50,257 bases of DNA from Gammaproteobacteria bacterium (lineage in GTDB: Bacteria > Pseudomonadota > Gammaproteobacteria > Pseudomonadales > Pseudomonadaceae). The DNA is taken from the NCBI GenBank assembly GCA_012728315.1, contig JAAYFI010000076.1, positions 1-50,257 on the forward strand. Direction: 5' to 3'. The position numbers were made by a program, and so were the translations under genes. This document shows positions 26,025 to 37,100 of the stretch, piece by piece (the stretch's first letter is position 1; each line of letters starts with the position of its first letter). The notes below the pieces were generated by a model. That model was not told where the DNA came from. It did not search any database and saw only the letters and a list, made by a program, of their open reading frames with translations.

Positions 26025-29000
26025 ATGAATTTATCAAGAATAAGACCGTTAGCATTAGCTGCTGCGGCATTTACTTATACCTTGTGCGGCTTTCAAGTTG
26101 TGCTTGCCGATGATACCGAAATTTATGTACCAAAAGATTTACCTGCCGATCAGCAAGTGAGGCCGAACATATTGTTTGTACTGGATACTTCAGGATCGAT
26201 GACTACTCAAGTAACAAATAGGCCTAAAAAAAACAGGAATGATGTTTTGCATGATGTGGTGCATGGTTTAATTGATGATTTAAAAGATAAAAACGTTAAT
26301 ATTGGCTTTATGCGTTATCACGGTAATCATGGAGGTGCGGTTACTCAAGCAGTACAGCATCTAACACCAAATAATTCGAAGGCTATGAAAGATTTAATAA
26401 GTGATAAAATAATTGCTTCTGGTAATACGCCGCTATTAGAAACATATTATGAAGCTTATAGGTATATTGCAGGATTAAAGCCTGATTGGGGAATAAGTCA
26501 AAGTGCAAATAGGGAAGGTACTGATCTTAACGCTTTGCAAGGTAATCAGAATCTCAAATCTTATAAAAATTGGGTTTATAAGTCTCCTATTGAGCATAGC
26601 TGCCAGAAAACCCATATTGTTTATATTACTGATGGTGCTCCAACACAAGATGTTGGCTCTAATGCGGATGTAAAAAAGTTAATAAATGGAGCAAGAGATC
26701 CACAAGGGAATTTAACCAATACTAAGTATGCTGCTAGCACATGTGGTGGTGGGCAAGGCGAATGTTTGCCGCACTTAGCTGAGTATATGGCTAATCAAGA
26801 TATGGGGGCTGAAGCTGGAGGAGGCAAAAGCTTTGATGATCCTAGTAATAGAAAGCAAACAGTTACTTCGCACTTTATTGGCTTTGCTCTTAATTTACCA
26901 TTGTTGAAAAATGCTGCCGAAGCGGGCGGTGGTCATTATTTTACCTCAGATAATGCCTCTCAATTAACAGAGGCGCTACAGTCGATTATCGTGGATATTA
27001 CCGCTGAAAACTCGACTTTCGTAGCGCCTAGTGTTGCGGTAAGCGCCTACAATAATCTTGGTTTCCGCAATGAACTTTACTATGCATTATTTCGACCAGC
27101 AGAAGGAACGAATTGGCCGGGTAACGTTAAAAAGTACAAGTTAAAAACTGAAGATAATAATGGTAATGCGATTGATCCCATTATTGTTGATAGAGTCAAT
27201 AACTCGGCTATTGATGATGAAACAGGTTTCTTTAAAGACAGTGCATCAAGCTTTTGGAATACGGTAGTTGATGGTGCTGATATTGCAAAAGGTGGGGCGG
27301 CTGAAAAACTTAAAGGCCGCAATGATCGTAAAATATACACTTGGTATGGCAGCGATCGAGTCGCTGGTGCAGCCGTTGGGGCAGATTCTCTTAAGGCGTT
27401 TGTAAATAATGGCAGCTTAATAACCAATACTATGTTAGATGCAACCAGTAGTTCACGAACCGATATTGTGAAGTGGATTACTGAGAATACAGGCCGCATG
27501 GGCGATATTCTGCATAATGAGCCACGCTTGGTGGCCTATGAAACAGAGGAAGATTTAGCTCGCGCCAAGACAGCAAGCTCAAAAGAAAAGCTTGTTATGT
27601 TCGTTGGATCAAATGAAGGCTTTATTCATGCTATTGATCCAAGCACTGGAGTAGAGCTTTATTCATTTATTCCTAAAGAACTTCTGCATATACCAAGTAA
27701 ATACCTAGCTAATAATAAAGGGTACTCAAATAAGGCCTATGGTATGGATGGCCTAATGGGTGTCTGGACTGAGTATGGTGATACTGTTGATAATAGTAAA
27801 AAGGCTAAAAAAGTTAATCTTTATGCCGGTATGCGACGTGGTGGTAGTAATTATTATGCGTTAGATGTTACTGAGAAAACTAACCCTAAATTAAAATGGG
27901 TTATTAAAGGTGCATATAATGATACGAAAGAAATTACGCCAGGTTTTGAAAATCTCGGCTTAACCTTTTCAGCACCAAAGTTGGCTGATATTAATGTTTC
28001 TGGGAAAAATACTAAAGTTCTAATTTTTACAGGTGGCTATGATAAGAAGCATGATGAAATAGGAAGTAATATACCCAGAAACGACACTTTAGGTAATTCG
28101 CTCTATATCGTAAATGCAGATACAGGTCAGCTCTTGTGGCGAGTGTCAGGTGATAATGATTCAAAAGCAGATAGGATAATGTCTGCAATGACTAATAGCA
28201 TACCTGCATCGCCAACATTAGTTGATTATAATAATGATGGCTTAACGGATATAATTTATGCTGCAGACTTGCGCGGTCAGATTTTTAGATTTGATATTAA
28301 AAATGATACAACTGCATCTTTAAAAGAAGCAATTACAGGAGTGCAATTAGCAAAACTTGGCGGGGAAAATGTTTCAAGTAATCGCAGATTCTTTAACTCT
28401 CCCGATGTCGCTCTCATTCGTGATCGCGGTCAAGAGGCTTATTTTACTGTTTCGCTTGGTAGTGGCTTCCGTGAAAGTCCACTTAATCAGCAAACCGATG
28501 ATCGTTTTTATATGATCAGAGATAAGTTTACGAGCGGAGCTCGTCCTAGTAATACTCCACCCTTGACCGAAGCTGATCTAACCGATGTGACAGCCACAAA
28601 AAAAGGAACGGATTCAGCGGCTATCTATGCTGAGATTGATAAATTAGAAGCGAAAATAAAGCAGCTTAATGCCAATCTAAGAGTTGCACAGGATGACTAT
28701 GAGCAGCATAAGAAAACTATTGGTTACACAGCTGCATATGATGCTTATCTAGAGTTGTATAACAAAAAAAATCAATTGCAAAAAGAAATTGATCAGCTAA
28801 TTAACAAGCCGTATGGCCTTTATGATCCAGCAAGAGCAGAAGATGGTACGCCTTACAATGCGATCTTCTTAGAGGATCATGTTGCTGAGGTGCAAGCACA
28901 AAGTCAGCTACAAACGATTCTTGTTGAAGCTCAAAAAGCGCTGCGTAAACTGCAGTACGATCCAAATACAAACAATATGGCTCCAGATTTAGCTGATTTA

Positions 29001-30098
29001 TATGCTGGCTTGCTAGCTACACAGTCAGCCACCAAAACACAAGCTGATCGTTTTGTGGAGCAGGAAAACTTTTTGTTAAAAAGCAATTTGGCTCCGAAGT
29101 GGACACCCGAGCTTATTGAAGCAACAAAGAATATGTATCAAGTCCCATTTGATGAGAATAGTGGTGATTTTACAGATAATAACGATTTGTTTATTGAATA
29201 TATTAACAATAGCAGAGAAAGTTATAAGACTAGCCCTGTATATACAAGTCGTCAGATTTTAAATCAAAATCAATCATCGATTGTCGCGCTTCTAAAGCAA
29301 TTAACGACGGCAGACTATGTAGAGGTTCCTAATTTACTTGATGAGTTGAACGAGATGCTGACTGCTAATGCTGGCGTAGCGCATGAGAGCGGTGATATTG
29401 ATGTTTTATTAGCGTTAGACGAAGCGGGTAAGCAGCAAGTGTTAACTGATAAAATGACAAATTACACTTCAACAGCTAATTTGCTTGCGCAGAAAAGGCT
29501 AGAGTTCACCGCTGTGCACACACAAATGCAAGCTGCTTTGGAGCATGCCGATAATATTGCGCTACAAAAGGGTAACTTTAAGGCAAAACAAGATGCTATT
29601 GATGCTGCATATGCAGCAGCATCTGATTCGCAAACAGGGATTTCTGCGATTCGTACGGCCATCAATACTGAGTACGCAAAACTTGAGATTATCGATGGAA
29701 CTGTTTTATCTGCACAGCTTGAAAGTCTGAAAACTAGTGCGGGCTTTTATTTGCGCTTACCACGTGGTGAGAAAGTTTTATCGAATTCAATCTCGTACCG
29801 AGGAACCGTGTTGTTCAATACATTTAGTCCACGTGGAAAAACTATCTCAGTATGTGGTTCTGATGTGGGTACCGGTAAAGCCTATGCTTTAAGTTTGCGT
29901 GACTCAAAAGGTATGTTCAGTGAAACAATCAACGGCACTGAGTACCCGATACGTAGCATTGAATTAAAGCGCTCAGGTATTCCACCGGCTCCTGCTATTG
30001 TCTTTACAGAGAAAAAAGCTATTGCGATTACGGGGACTGAAATTCTTGATCTGGACTCGGGCGCCCCATTAACTCCAACACATTGGAGAGAAAAATAA
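26025..30098 (+). CDS. pilY1: PilY1 type IV pilus tip adhesin with a large helical insertion
   Basis: The 1357-residue protein has a signal peptide (residues 1 to about 29), a von Willebrand A domain with the MIDAS motif DTSGSM (Asp54-x-Ser56-x-Ser58), and a C-terminal beta-propeller. The propeller carries the EF-hand-like calcium loop DYNNDGLTD at 734-742, the conserved PilY1 calcium site for pilus extension and retraction. The ATG at 26025 has AAGGAAG upstream. Odd: about 380 residues (about 858-1237) that break the propeller between [10 protein letters not shown] and [13 protein letters not shown] are predicted coiled coil (for example [14 protein letters not shown]), where typical PilY1 has a short linker. 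The vWA part is compact. The operon continues with pilE, overlapping by one base. Confidence 0.93.
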   Translation: MNLSRIRPLALAAAAFTYTLCGFQVVLADDTEIYVPKDLPADQQVRPNILFVLDTSGSMTTQVTNRPKKNRNDVLHDVVHGLIDDLKDKNVNIGFMRYHGNHGGAVTQAVQHLTPNNSKAMKDLISDKIIASGNTPLLETYYEAYRYIAGLKPDWGISQSANREGTDLNALQGNQNLKSYKNWVYKSPIEHSCQKTHIVYITDGAPTQDVGSNADVKKLINGARDPQGNLTNTKYAASTCGGGQGECLPHLAEYMANQDMGAEAGGGKSFDDPSNRKQTVTSHFIGFALNLPLLKNAAEAGGGHYFTSDNASQLTEALQSIIVDITAENSTFVAPSVAVSAYNNLGFRNELYYALFRPAEGTNWPGNVKKYKLKTEDNNGNAIDPIIVDRVNNSAIDDETGFFKDSASSFWNTVVDGADIAKGGAAEKLKGRNDRKIYTWYGSDRVAGAAVGADSLKAFVNNGSLITNTMLDATSSSRTDIVKWITENTGRMGDILHNEPRLVAYETEEDLARAKTASSKEKLVMFVGSNEGFIHAIDPSTGVELYSFIPKELLHIPSKYLANNKGYSNKAYGMDGLMGVWTEYGDTVDNSKKAKKVNLYAGMRRGGSNYYALDVTEKTNPKLKWVIKGAYNDTKEITPGFENLGLTFSAPKLADINVSGKNTKVLIFTGGYDKKHDEIGSNIPRNDTLGNSLYIVNADTGQLLWRVSGDNDSKADRIMSAMTNSIPASPTLVDYNNDGLTDIIYAADLRGQIFRFDIKNDTTASLKEAITGVQLAKLGGENVSSNRRFFNSPDVALIRDRGQEAYFTVSLGSGFRESPLNQQTDDRFYMIRDKFTSGARPSNTPPLTEADLTDVTATKKGTDSAAIYAEIDKLEAKIKQLNANLRVAQDDYEQHKKTIGYTAAYDAYLELYNKKNQLQKEIDQLINKPYGLYDPARAEDGTPYNAIFLEDHVAEVQAQSQLQTILVEAQKALRKLQYDPNTNNMAPDLADLYAGLLATQSATKTQADRFVEQENFLLKSNLAPKWTPELIEATKNMYQVPFDENSGDFTDNNDLFIEYINNSRESYKTSPVYTSRQILNQNQSSIVALLKQLTTADYVEVPNLLDELNEMLTANAGVAHESGDIDVLLALDEAGKQQVLTDKMTNYTSTANLLAQKRLEFTAVHTQMQAALEHADNIALQKGNFKAKQDAIDAAYAAASDSQTGISAIRTAINTEYAKLEIIDGTVLSAQLESLKTSAGFYLRLPRGEKVLSNSISYRGTVLFNTFSPRGKTISVCGSDVGTGKAYALSLRDSKGMFSETINGTEYPIRSIELKRSGIPPAPAIVFTEKKAIAITGTEILDLDSGAPLTPTHWREK

Positions 30099-30511
30099 TG
30101 AGACAAAAAGGTTTTACTCTTATTGAAGTGATGATTGTCGTAGTGATTGTGGGTATTCTTGCGTCAATTGCTTACCCAAGTTACACCGAATATGTCTTAA
30201 AGTCTGATCGGGCAGAAGCGAAGGCGCATTTGTTATCTGCTATGCAGGCTCAAGAGCGGCATTACAGTCAAGCTATGACATATCTAGATACTGTTGCGAA
30301 GCTAACCGCATTCTCAGGGGTAGCTGCAAGTTCCGAGCACAATAAGTACACACTGAGTATTGATAAGTGTACGGGTAGTACAGACACTAAAAGTTGTGTC
30401 GTTATGCTTGCTACACCGCAAAGAACGGATACAAATTGTGGGGTGCTAAGTATTGATAGTCGTGGTGTTAAAGCTGCCACGGGTACTAAAGGAGCAGGCT
30501 ACTGCTGGTAA
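30098..30511 (+). CDS. pilE: PilE minor pilin
   Basis: The 137-residue protein has leader MRQKG and mature [41 protein letters not shown], the standard type IV pilin N-helix with Glu5. A C-terminal disulfide-type pair follows (two Cys in [10 protein letters not shown] and two near the end). The ATG overlaps the pilY1 stop (TAATG), so the two are coupled. It is the last gene of the operon and is followed at once by a bidirectional terminator. Confidence 0.93.
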   Translation: MRQKGFTLIEVMIVVVIVGILASIAYPSYTEYVLKSDRAEAKAHLLSAMQAQERHYSQAMTYLDTVAKLTAFSGVAASSEHNKYTLSIDKCTGSTDTKSCVVMLATPQRTDTNCGVLSIDSRGVKAATGTKGAGYCW

Positions 30512-30513
30512 AT

Positions 30514-30545
30514 AAAAAAAGGCCGTTTTAAACGGCCTTTTTTTT
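30514..30545. terminator. Bidirectional terminator between pilE and the metallo-hydrolase gene
   Basis: AAAAAAAGGCCGTTT and AAACGGCCTTTTTTTT form a perfect stem with A and T tracts. It serves the two convergent genes. Confidence 0.92.
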
Positions 30546-30555
30546 AGCACTTCAC

Positions 30556-32028
30556 TTACTCCGGCACCACCACCTCCCCCTGATGCTTTTTCCCTGCATA
30601 CGCCGCCAATAGTTTCTCGCGCAACGCCGCTTTGGCCGCTGCTTCGCCATGTATCAATCTGACCTGCCGCGGCCATTTGCGCATGCCGGTAATAAAGCGC
30701 ACGAGGCTCGCTTGGTCGGCGTGGGCTGAGTAGCCGCCGAGGGTGGTGATTTCGGCGCGGATGTCGAAGCGTTTGCGGTTAATGTCTACATAACCGCCGC
30801 GTGGGCCATATTTTTGAATCAAGTTACCCAGTGTGCCTTGCGCTTGGTAGCCGACAAATAGCACATTGTGGCGTGGATCCTGCAGCATGGCTTCGAGGTA
30901 ATTGACAATGCGTCCGCCGCTGCACATACCGCCGCCGGCGATGACAATGGCGGGGCGTGCCGTGGTGACTAAATGCTGCAGCATGCGCTGATGATCGCTG
31001 TGGCTATCGATGGTGATCAGTTGTTTAAAGTCCAGTGGGTTGCGGCCTTTGCGTACCCGTTGTTGTGCTTCCTTATCCCAAAACGTTTGCAGCTGCGCAT
31101 ACACTTGAGTGAAACGGCTGGCCAGCGGTGAGTCGAGAATAATCGGTATATCGTGCCAGACTGAATTGTGTTCAGCGCTGTGTTTTTCATTGATTAAATC
31201 AGCGCTGCTACTGACGCAGCTTTGGCATTGATTGCGATGGATAATATCTTCCAGCTCATAGAGCAGCTCTTGGGTGCGGCCAATGCTAAAGGCTGGGATC
31301 AATACTGTGCCTTGGTCGCGCAGGGCATGCTCAATTACAGTTTGCAGGCGCTGGCGACGATTGCGGCGATTGTCGTGCTGACGGTCGCCGTAGGTGCTTT
31401 CTAAAATCACTAAATCGGCGCGGTAGGGCGGTTTGGGTGCGGATAAAATTGGCGCATAAGGCGCGCCCAAGTCGCCGCTAAATACCACGCGCTGCTTGGC
31501 TTTTTGTTCAGGCTGCTGAATTTCTAATTCCACATAGGCCGAGCCGAGAATATGCCCCGCGCGTTGCAGGCGAATATTGACCATCGGCAGCGGCGCTTTG
31601 AGCAGCGGCAGCCACTTATTGTAGGGCAGGGCGATAATGCGGCTGGCGATCAGCTTGATGTATTTTTCTACCAGGTGTTGATCACGGCTCACGCCAAGTT
31701 TAAAAGCGTCCTCTAGGACAATGGGTAGCAGTTTTGCTGAGGGCTCGCTGCAAATAATGGGCCCTGTAAAACCTGCTGCGAGTAAATATGGAATGCGGCC
31801 GACATGGTCAATGTGGACATGGGTCACAATCAGCGCTTTGACTGTGCTGAGATCAAATTCAATGCTCAGTTGTTCGCTACTGGCGCGGCCTTCGGGCGAG
31901 GTTTCGGCGCCTTGGAACAGGCCGCAGTCGATTAAAAAGCTGTTGTGCGGGTCGATAAATATCTGATGGCAGGAGCCCGTCACGCCATTTTTGGCGCCGT
32001 GATGTATGACGTTTGCTAATGCTTGCAT
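30556..32028 (-). CDS. Beta-CASP metallo-beta-lactamase-fold hydrolase (CPSF/RNA-specificity type)
   Basis: The 490-residue protein has the zinc motif HVHIDH (His70-x-His72-x-Asp74-His75), the beta-CASP insert and the C-terminal ones: AGGGMCSGGR, YSAHADQ and RLIHGEAAAK. This layout is that of the bacterial MBL exonuclease/endonuclease family related to CPSF73 and annotated as having an RNA-specificity domain. It probably cuts or trims RNA in the cytoplasm; its target is unknown. The ATG at 32028 gives MQALANVIHHGAKNGVTGSC, the family N-terminus; an upstream in-frame ATG at 32079 is less likely. The upstream gap (32029-32579) holds one REP palindrome and no supported gene. Confidence 0.9.
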   Translation of the reverse strand: MQALANVIHHGAKNGVTGSCHQIFIDPHNSFLIDCGLFQGAETSPEGRASSEQLSIEFDLSTVKALIVTHVHIDHVGRIPYLLAAGFTGPIICSEPSAKLLPIVLEDAFKLGVSRDQHLVEKYIKLIASRIIALPYNKWLPLLKAPLPMVNIRLQRAGHILGSAYVELEIQQPEQKAKQRVVFSGDLGAPYAPILSAPKPPYRADLVILESTYGDRQHDNRRNRRQRLQTVIEHALRDQGTVLIPAFSIGRTQELLYELEDIIHRNQCQSCVSSSADLINEKHSAEHNSVWHDIPIILDSPLASRFTQVYAQLQTFWDKEAQQRVRKGRNPLDFKQLITIDSHSDHQRMLQHLVTTARPAIVIAGGGMCSGGRIVNYLEAMLQDPRHNVLFVGYQAQGTLGNLIQKYGPRGGYVDINRKRFDIRAEITTLGGYSAHADQASLVRFITGMRKWPRQVRLIHGEAAAKAALREKLLAAYAGKKHQGEVVVPE

Positions 32029-32338
32029 AGTGATGCCCAGAACGAATTGGATGTGAATCATTAAAGCCGGACTTCGCAAAAAGGCAAATTGAGCTGGGCA
32101 AAGTGTGACCTGTTCGTTGTTGGTGCGTGCTGGGAATGAATGTCAGTATTCGCTGGGTTGGCGGCGATGCATGCGCGTCCTGCAACATACCTTTGAGGCG
32201 CGCAGAAACATCTGTCGTATATATAAATGCCGCATGCTGGCGGCTGTGCATGTTCACCGTGCGGTGCCGGTGAGAGGATCACTACATGGCGACCCTAAAG
32301 GGGGCAGCGTTCGGGTTTGGGCGTGATAGGGGTGTTAT

Positions 32339-32362
32339 GTAGGGCGGGCACTGGTGCCCGCC
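32339..32362. repeat. GTAG-type REP palindrome
   Basis: The element starts GTAGGGCGGGCACTGGTGCC and ends CGCC. It lies in the gap between the metallo-hydrolase and the methyltransferase genes. The rest of this 551-bp gap shows nothing else I can name. Confidence 0.85.
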
Positions 32363-32579
32363 GAGTGCTTGGATCGGTATTAAAGGTTGGGGTGTTGTTG
32401 AGTTGGCTGAGCTTAAAGGTGTGGATGGTGCTTTGGCGGCGATACATGCGCGGCCTAAGGTGTTGGGTGTGCTTGGGGTGCCCGCCGCGTGATTCTCTAC
32501 GCATTGTGCAACTGTTATATGCAGTTTGCTGGGCTAAAGGTTAAACTGTGCGCACATTTATATTTGCAAGGTGTGCCTG

Positions 32580-33035
32580 ATGCGTAAGCCTTATTTTATT
32601 CTTCCTGCGCCGGTGGTTTATATTGTGTTTTTTCTATTGGCTTGGGCGCTCAGTAGCGCTTGGCCGCTGCCGCTGCCGGAAAATCCATGGACTTTATTCT
32701 TAGGCTGGACGGCCATAGATGCGGCGATGCTGCTTATGGTGTGGGCTGCATGGTTGATGCTGTGGCGTAAAACCACGCTAAATCCTTACGGCAAGCCGCA
32801 ACAACTGTTAACCGAAGGGCCGTTCCGCGTGACCCGCAATCCAATTTACGTGGCTGATACCCTGTTTTATATTGGCGCGGCCTTGTTGTTCGCTGATGCC
32901 TGGCCTTGGTTGTTTTTGCCTGTTGTGGTGTTTGCCGTGAGCATGGGGGTGATTCGCCATGAGGAGCGTTTATTAATGCAGCATTTTGGTGAGGATTATC
33001 GCCGTTATATGGGCAAGGTGCGTCGCTGGTTGTAA
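32580..33035 (+). CDS. Isoprenylcysteine carboxyl methyltransferase-family membrane methyltransferase
   Basis: The 151-residue protein has about three to four membrane helices and the conserved ICMT/PEMT C-terminal signature: TEGPFRVTRNPIYVADTLFYIG, then RHEERLLMQHFGEDYRRYMGKVRRWL. These residues bind S-adenosylmethionine. Bacterial members methylate unknown lipids or small molecules. The ATG at 32580 has AAGG 8 nt upstream; a GTG three codons earlier is possible. It appears to stand alone, 58 bp before yciH in the same direction. Confidence 0.88.
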   Translation: MRKPYFILPAPVVYIVFFLLAWALSSAWPLPLPENPWTLFLGWTAIDAAMLLMVWAAWLMLWRKTTLNPYGKPQQLLTEGPFRVTRNPIYVADTLFYIGAALLFADAWPWLFLPVVVFAVSMGVIRHEERLLMQHFGEDYRRYMGKVRRWL

Positions 33036-33093
33036 GCCTGATTTAGTGTTGGTGTGCGCGTTATTGATAGACGACATGTGATTCGGAGACGTA

Positions 33094-33468
33094 TTGACAG
33101 TGAAAAAAGCTTCTTCTTTTTCAGCGCTGAGTGGGTTGGTGTATTCAACAGAGAGCGGCCGTCATTGCCCGCACTGTGAACAACCCGAGGCGGATTGTAT
33201 ATGTGCCGCGGCGCCGGTGAATAGCGGTGATGGCATTGCGCGAGTGCGTCGTGAAAGCAAAGGTCGTGGTGGGAAAACAGTGACTACGATTCAAGGCTTG
33301 TGCTTGACTTTGGATGAGTTAAAAACTTTGACGGCTGCTTTAAAAAAACGCTGCGGCTGTGGTGGTTCGCTTAAAGAGGGTGTGATTGAAATTCAAGGTG
33401 ATCATGTTGAATTGCTCTTAGAGGAGCTGCGCAAGCGCGGTTTTATCGCGAAAAAATCAGGCGGCTGA
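33094..33468 (+). CDS. yciH: SUI1/YciH-family translation initiation factor-like protein
   Basis: The 124-residue protein has a Cys-rich N-terminal half (CPHCEQPEADCIC), then the SUI1 fold with RRESKGRGGKTVTTIQGL and the CGCGGSLK loop, and ends FIAKKSGG. The family resembles eukaryotic eIF1. The start is a TTG at 33094 with GGAG 5 nt before; GTG at 33100 is an alternative closer to the common MxKKASS N-terminus. Odd: its last 14 codons with the stop (33427-33468) begin a 174-bp tandem duplication, so a degenerate copy of the 3' end lies downstream. Confidence 0.93.
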   Translation: MTVKKASSFSALSGLVYSTESGRHCPHCEQPEADCICAAAPVNSGDGIARVRRESKGRGGKTVTTIQGLCLTLDELKTLTAALKKRCGCGGSLKEGVIEIQGDHVELLLEELRKRGFIAKKSGG

Positions 33469-33774
33469 ATGGATTGAACTCACCGCGGGCAATACGCCTT
33501 GGTTGGGTTTGGTTGGGTTTTGTTTGGGAGCACATGGGCGTTTTGTTGTTGTGTGCGGCCTGAGGGCGCATGGCGGGCACAGAGTGCCCGCCCTACGATG
33601 CTGCGCAAGCGTGGTTTTACTGCGAAAAAATCAGGCGGTTGAATGGATTGAACTCGCCGCGGGCAATACGCCTTGGTTGGGTTTGGTTGGGTTTTGTTTG
33701 GGAGCACATGGATGTTCTGTTGTTGTGCGCGGCCTGGGAGCGCATGGCGGGCACAGAGTGCCCGCCCTACGATG
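33427..33774. repeat. 174-bp tandem duplication containing the end of yciH
   Basis: Copy 1 is 33427-33600 and begins inside yciH. Copy 2 is 33601-33774 and differs at a modest number of positions (for example AAGCGTGGTTTTACTGCG for AAGCGCGGTTTTATCGCG). Each copy runs from the yciH 3' end through a GT-rich TTGGTTGGG-type low-complexity stretch to an opposite-facing REP palindrome (GGCGGGCACAGAGTGCCC). Copy 2 is therefore a non-functional yciH tail. Confidence 0.92.
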
Positions 33775-33844
33775 CCGCGTACGGCAGGCATTATTACCCG
33801 CTACGGCGGATATCGTTACCCCTGGATGTCGGACATGATTACCC

Positions 33845-34078
33845 GTAGGTTCGGGCATTCATGCCCGACATGCAATACCAACAGCCCACACCCAAACCCC
33901 ACCCATACGGCAAGCATTGTTACCCTCGTATGCCGGACATTATTACCGGCGTAGGTCGGGCATTCATGCCCGACAGCCAATACCAACAGCCCACCCCCAA
34001 ACCCCACCCATACGGCGCACATTGTTACCCCGTATGCCGGACATTATTACCCCGTAGGGCGGGCATTGATGCCCGCCA
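33845..34078. repeat. REP array with 103-106-bp period
   Basis: Three REP palindromes start at 33845, 33951 and 34054. The two spacers are nearly the same (CAATACCAACAGCCCAC then CCCAAACCCCACCCATACGG then GTATGCCGGACATTATTACC). Only the last palindrome is of the GGGCATTGATGCCC type. With the preceding duplication it fills the 719 bp between yciH and the rne terminator. No gene is supported here. Confidence 0.88.
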
Positions 34079-34137
34079 ACCAATTCCAATAGCCCCGCGC
34101 TATGCGCTCTATGTGTGCATCGCTATTTTTCAATTGC

Positions 34138-34171
34138 AAAAAAAAAGGATGCCGATTAGGCATCCTTTTTT
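34138..34171. terminator. Terminator after rne (bidirectional)
   Basis: AAAAAAGGATGCC and GGCATCCTTTTTT form a perfect 11-bp stem with a 5-nt loop, 17 bp past the rne stop, with A and T tracts on both sides. Confidence 0.9.
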
Positions 34172-34187
34172 ATAGCGCAGGTACAAA

Positions 34188-37100
34188 CTAAGCGTTTGGC
34201 TTGGTCTCATCCTGCTCGGCAGCAGGGGCGTCATCATGTTTGGATGACTGCGCCTGTTGGGCTGCTGTGGGTTTAGCCTCAGGCTCGGCAGTGGTGACTG
34301 CAGCCTTGGGCGTAGCTTGTGGCGCTGCAGCGGATGCTGCGTTTGCCTCAGGCGCTTGCTCTGTGGAGTGAGCTGCTTGGCTCGCGCTTGCTGCTGAGGC
34401 CTCAGCCTGCTTATTCGGTGTGCTGGCAGTATCCTTAGACAGTGCAGTGTGGGCCTCAACCGCTGGCGCTTTAGGCTGCTCTGCGGCAACGCGTGCAACT
34501 TGAGCGGGTGCCTCAGGCTGAGCGGCGGCTGCAGGCTCGGCTGCAGTTTTTGCTTGATCTGCGGCTTTGGCTTCTGCAGCTTTTTTCGCGGCTTCTGCTT
34601 CGCGTGCTAAACGACGACGCTCACGCGGATCATTTGGCGCGCGGCCAACTGGGCGTGCAGGCAGCTCAGCTTTAGTCGCCACGGCGGCAACCGCGGGCTT
34701 GACGTCAGGTGCTGGCTTATCAGCGACAGGCTGCTCAGTCACAGGCTTGGCGCTGTCCTGCACTGCCGGCGCTGCGGGTGTCACAGGCGCAGCTGGAGCA
34801 ACTGGTGCCGCTTCTACTGCTTTAGCTTCAGGCTGTTCTACGGCTGGACGTGTTGCCGGTTTGGCAATCTCTGTCGCGGCAGGTGCTGCAGGTGCAACAG
34901 GTGTCGGCTCAGAAATTTGCAGCAAGGATTGATCGGCCAGTGACGCTGGTGTTTTAACCTGCGCCGGATCAACCACTGCAACAGCGCCACGGTTGGCTGC
35001 GGCATCAGTCACTGCGACTGCAGCAGCTGCAGCGGGCGCAGCAACAGCAACTGCAGTGCTGGCTGGTTTTTTATCAACGCTATGCGTTGCCACTTCAGTG
35101 CTGTGCTCTGCTGAATCCGCAGGTGCAGTCTGGTCTTCAGAGCTGTTCTGCTCTTCGTTGTGCTCAACATCCACTTGCTGGCGCTCACGGCGATTGCTGC
35201 GACGACGTTGGCCACGTGAGCGGCGACGTGGGCGCTCGTCTTCATTGCCGTTGTCATCGTGCGCATCATTCTGCTCGGGCAGGCGCGTCTCTAACTCATC
35301 CTGCTCAATATCAGTTTTAGGATGCGGCGCACGCTCAGGACGCACTGGGCGCTCATCAGGGGTGCGCTCATTGCGGTTCGTCTGTGGCTTGTCCTCGCTC
35401 AGCGCTGGCTCTTGCGTTTGCATGCCGCGATTGCTGCGCAGTTCCGGCGTTTCGCGGGCTGGACGCAATTCACGCGTCGGGCGCTCATTACGCTCAGACC
35501 GCTCATTGCGATCGGCACGCTCGTTGCGTGCGGGGCGCTCTTCGCGTTGTGGACGCTCACGGCGGTTATCGGTGTTATTGTCACGCGTGTTTTGTGTGGT
35601 TTCGCGCTGACTATCGCGCGGGTTATCGCGCTGATTGTTGTTACGCTCAGCCGAGTTGTCACGGCTGTTTTCACGCGGCTTACGCTCTTCATCGCGATTG
35701 TTACGAGGGTTCTCGCGGCGACGACTTTGTGATTGCGTGCGCTCATTACGGCGCTCGTTATTACGGTTGCCGTTGTTATTGCGCTCGCGCGGCTCAGTGG
35801 TTGCTTCGGGCTCTGGCGCTGGCGTATCGCTGGCGAAAAAGCTGACCAAAGACTTAACCAAGCCCTTAAACTTGCTTGGCTGTACTTTAGCTGGGGCCGG
35901 TGCGGCAGGCGCTGCAGTAGATGGCGGTGGAGCCAGACGCTCGGCGCTGCTGGTTTTGACTGCGGCTTCTTCGCGCACCAATGAACGTGTGGCGCTGACA
36001 GGCTGCAGTTCTTCGGTTTCTTCCGGTGCCATTTCATAGCTGGACTGGCCGGACAAAGCTTCTGGGCTGTCATCACGTAAGCGCATCACTTCAAAGTGCG
36101 GTGTTTCTAAGCTTTCATCCGGCAGGATGAAAATGCGCACGCGGGTGCGTAGCTCAATCTTGGTGATGGCGTTGCGTTTTTCGTTTAATAAGAAGGCTGC
36201 GACTTGGAAGGGCACACGGGCGCGCACTTCAGCGGTGCGATCTTTCAACGCTTCTTCTTCGATTAAGCGCAAAATGGCTAAAGAAAGTGACTCAACGTCG
36301 CGAATAATGCCTTGACCGTTACAGCGCGGACAGACCACACCGCTGCTTTCACCCAGTGATGGGCGCAGGCGTTGACGGGACATTTCCAGTAAGCCAAAAC
36401 GCGAAATACGACCCACTTGCACGCGCGCGCGGTCGGCTTCGAGGCATTCACGCATGCGATCTTCGACGGCGCGTTGGTTTTTCGCCGGAGTCATATCAAT
36501 AAAGTCGATGACAATCAGGCCGCCAATATCACGCAAACGCAGTTGGCGGGCGATTTCTTCAGCCGCTTCCAGGTTGGTTTGCAGGGCGGTTTCTTCGATG
36601 TCGCTGCCTTTGGTGGCACGCGCCGAGTTGATATCAATCGAGACTAAGGCTTCAGTCGGGTCGATCACTAAGGCACCGCCCGATGGCAGTTTAACTTCAC
36701 GTTGGAACGCGGTTTCGATCTGACTTTCGATCTGGAAACGGTTAAACAGGGGCACGCTGTCTTGGTACAGTTTGATTTTATTGACGTACTGCGGCATCAC
36801 CTGACGAATAAAGCTTAATGCTTCTTCTTGGGCGTCAACGCTATCAATAAGAACTTCGCCGATATCTTGGCGTAAATAGTCGCGAATAGCGCGGATAATG
36901 ACGTTACTTTCTTGATAGATCAAAAATGGCGCGCTACGTGCATTGGCCGCTTCAGTGATCGCCGTCCAGAGTTGCACTAAATAGTCTAAATCCCACTGCA
37001 GTTCTTGGCTGTTACGGCCTAAACCGGCGGTGCGCACAATCAGACCCATATCGGCAGGGGCGTTCAGTGCATTCAGCGCTTCACGTAATTCATTGCGCTC

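Noticed and set aside
27080..27499. 139-codon minus-strand frame inside pilY1
   Set aside because: It is antisense to a well-supported gene and lacks a start site and family features.
33480..34175. Several 70-110-codon frames downstream of yciH
   Set aside because: They follow the 174-bp and 106-bp DNA repeats exactly and have no independent coding features.
34993..36039. Long plus-strand frames opposite rne
   Set aside because: The region encodes the Arg/Ala/Glu-rich disordered tail of RNase E, and low-complexity GC-rich codons open antisense frames. There is no ribosome site and no plausible protein fold.
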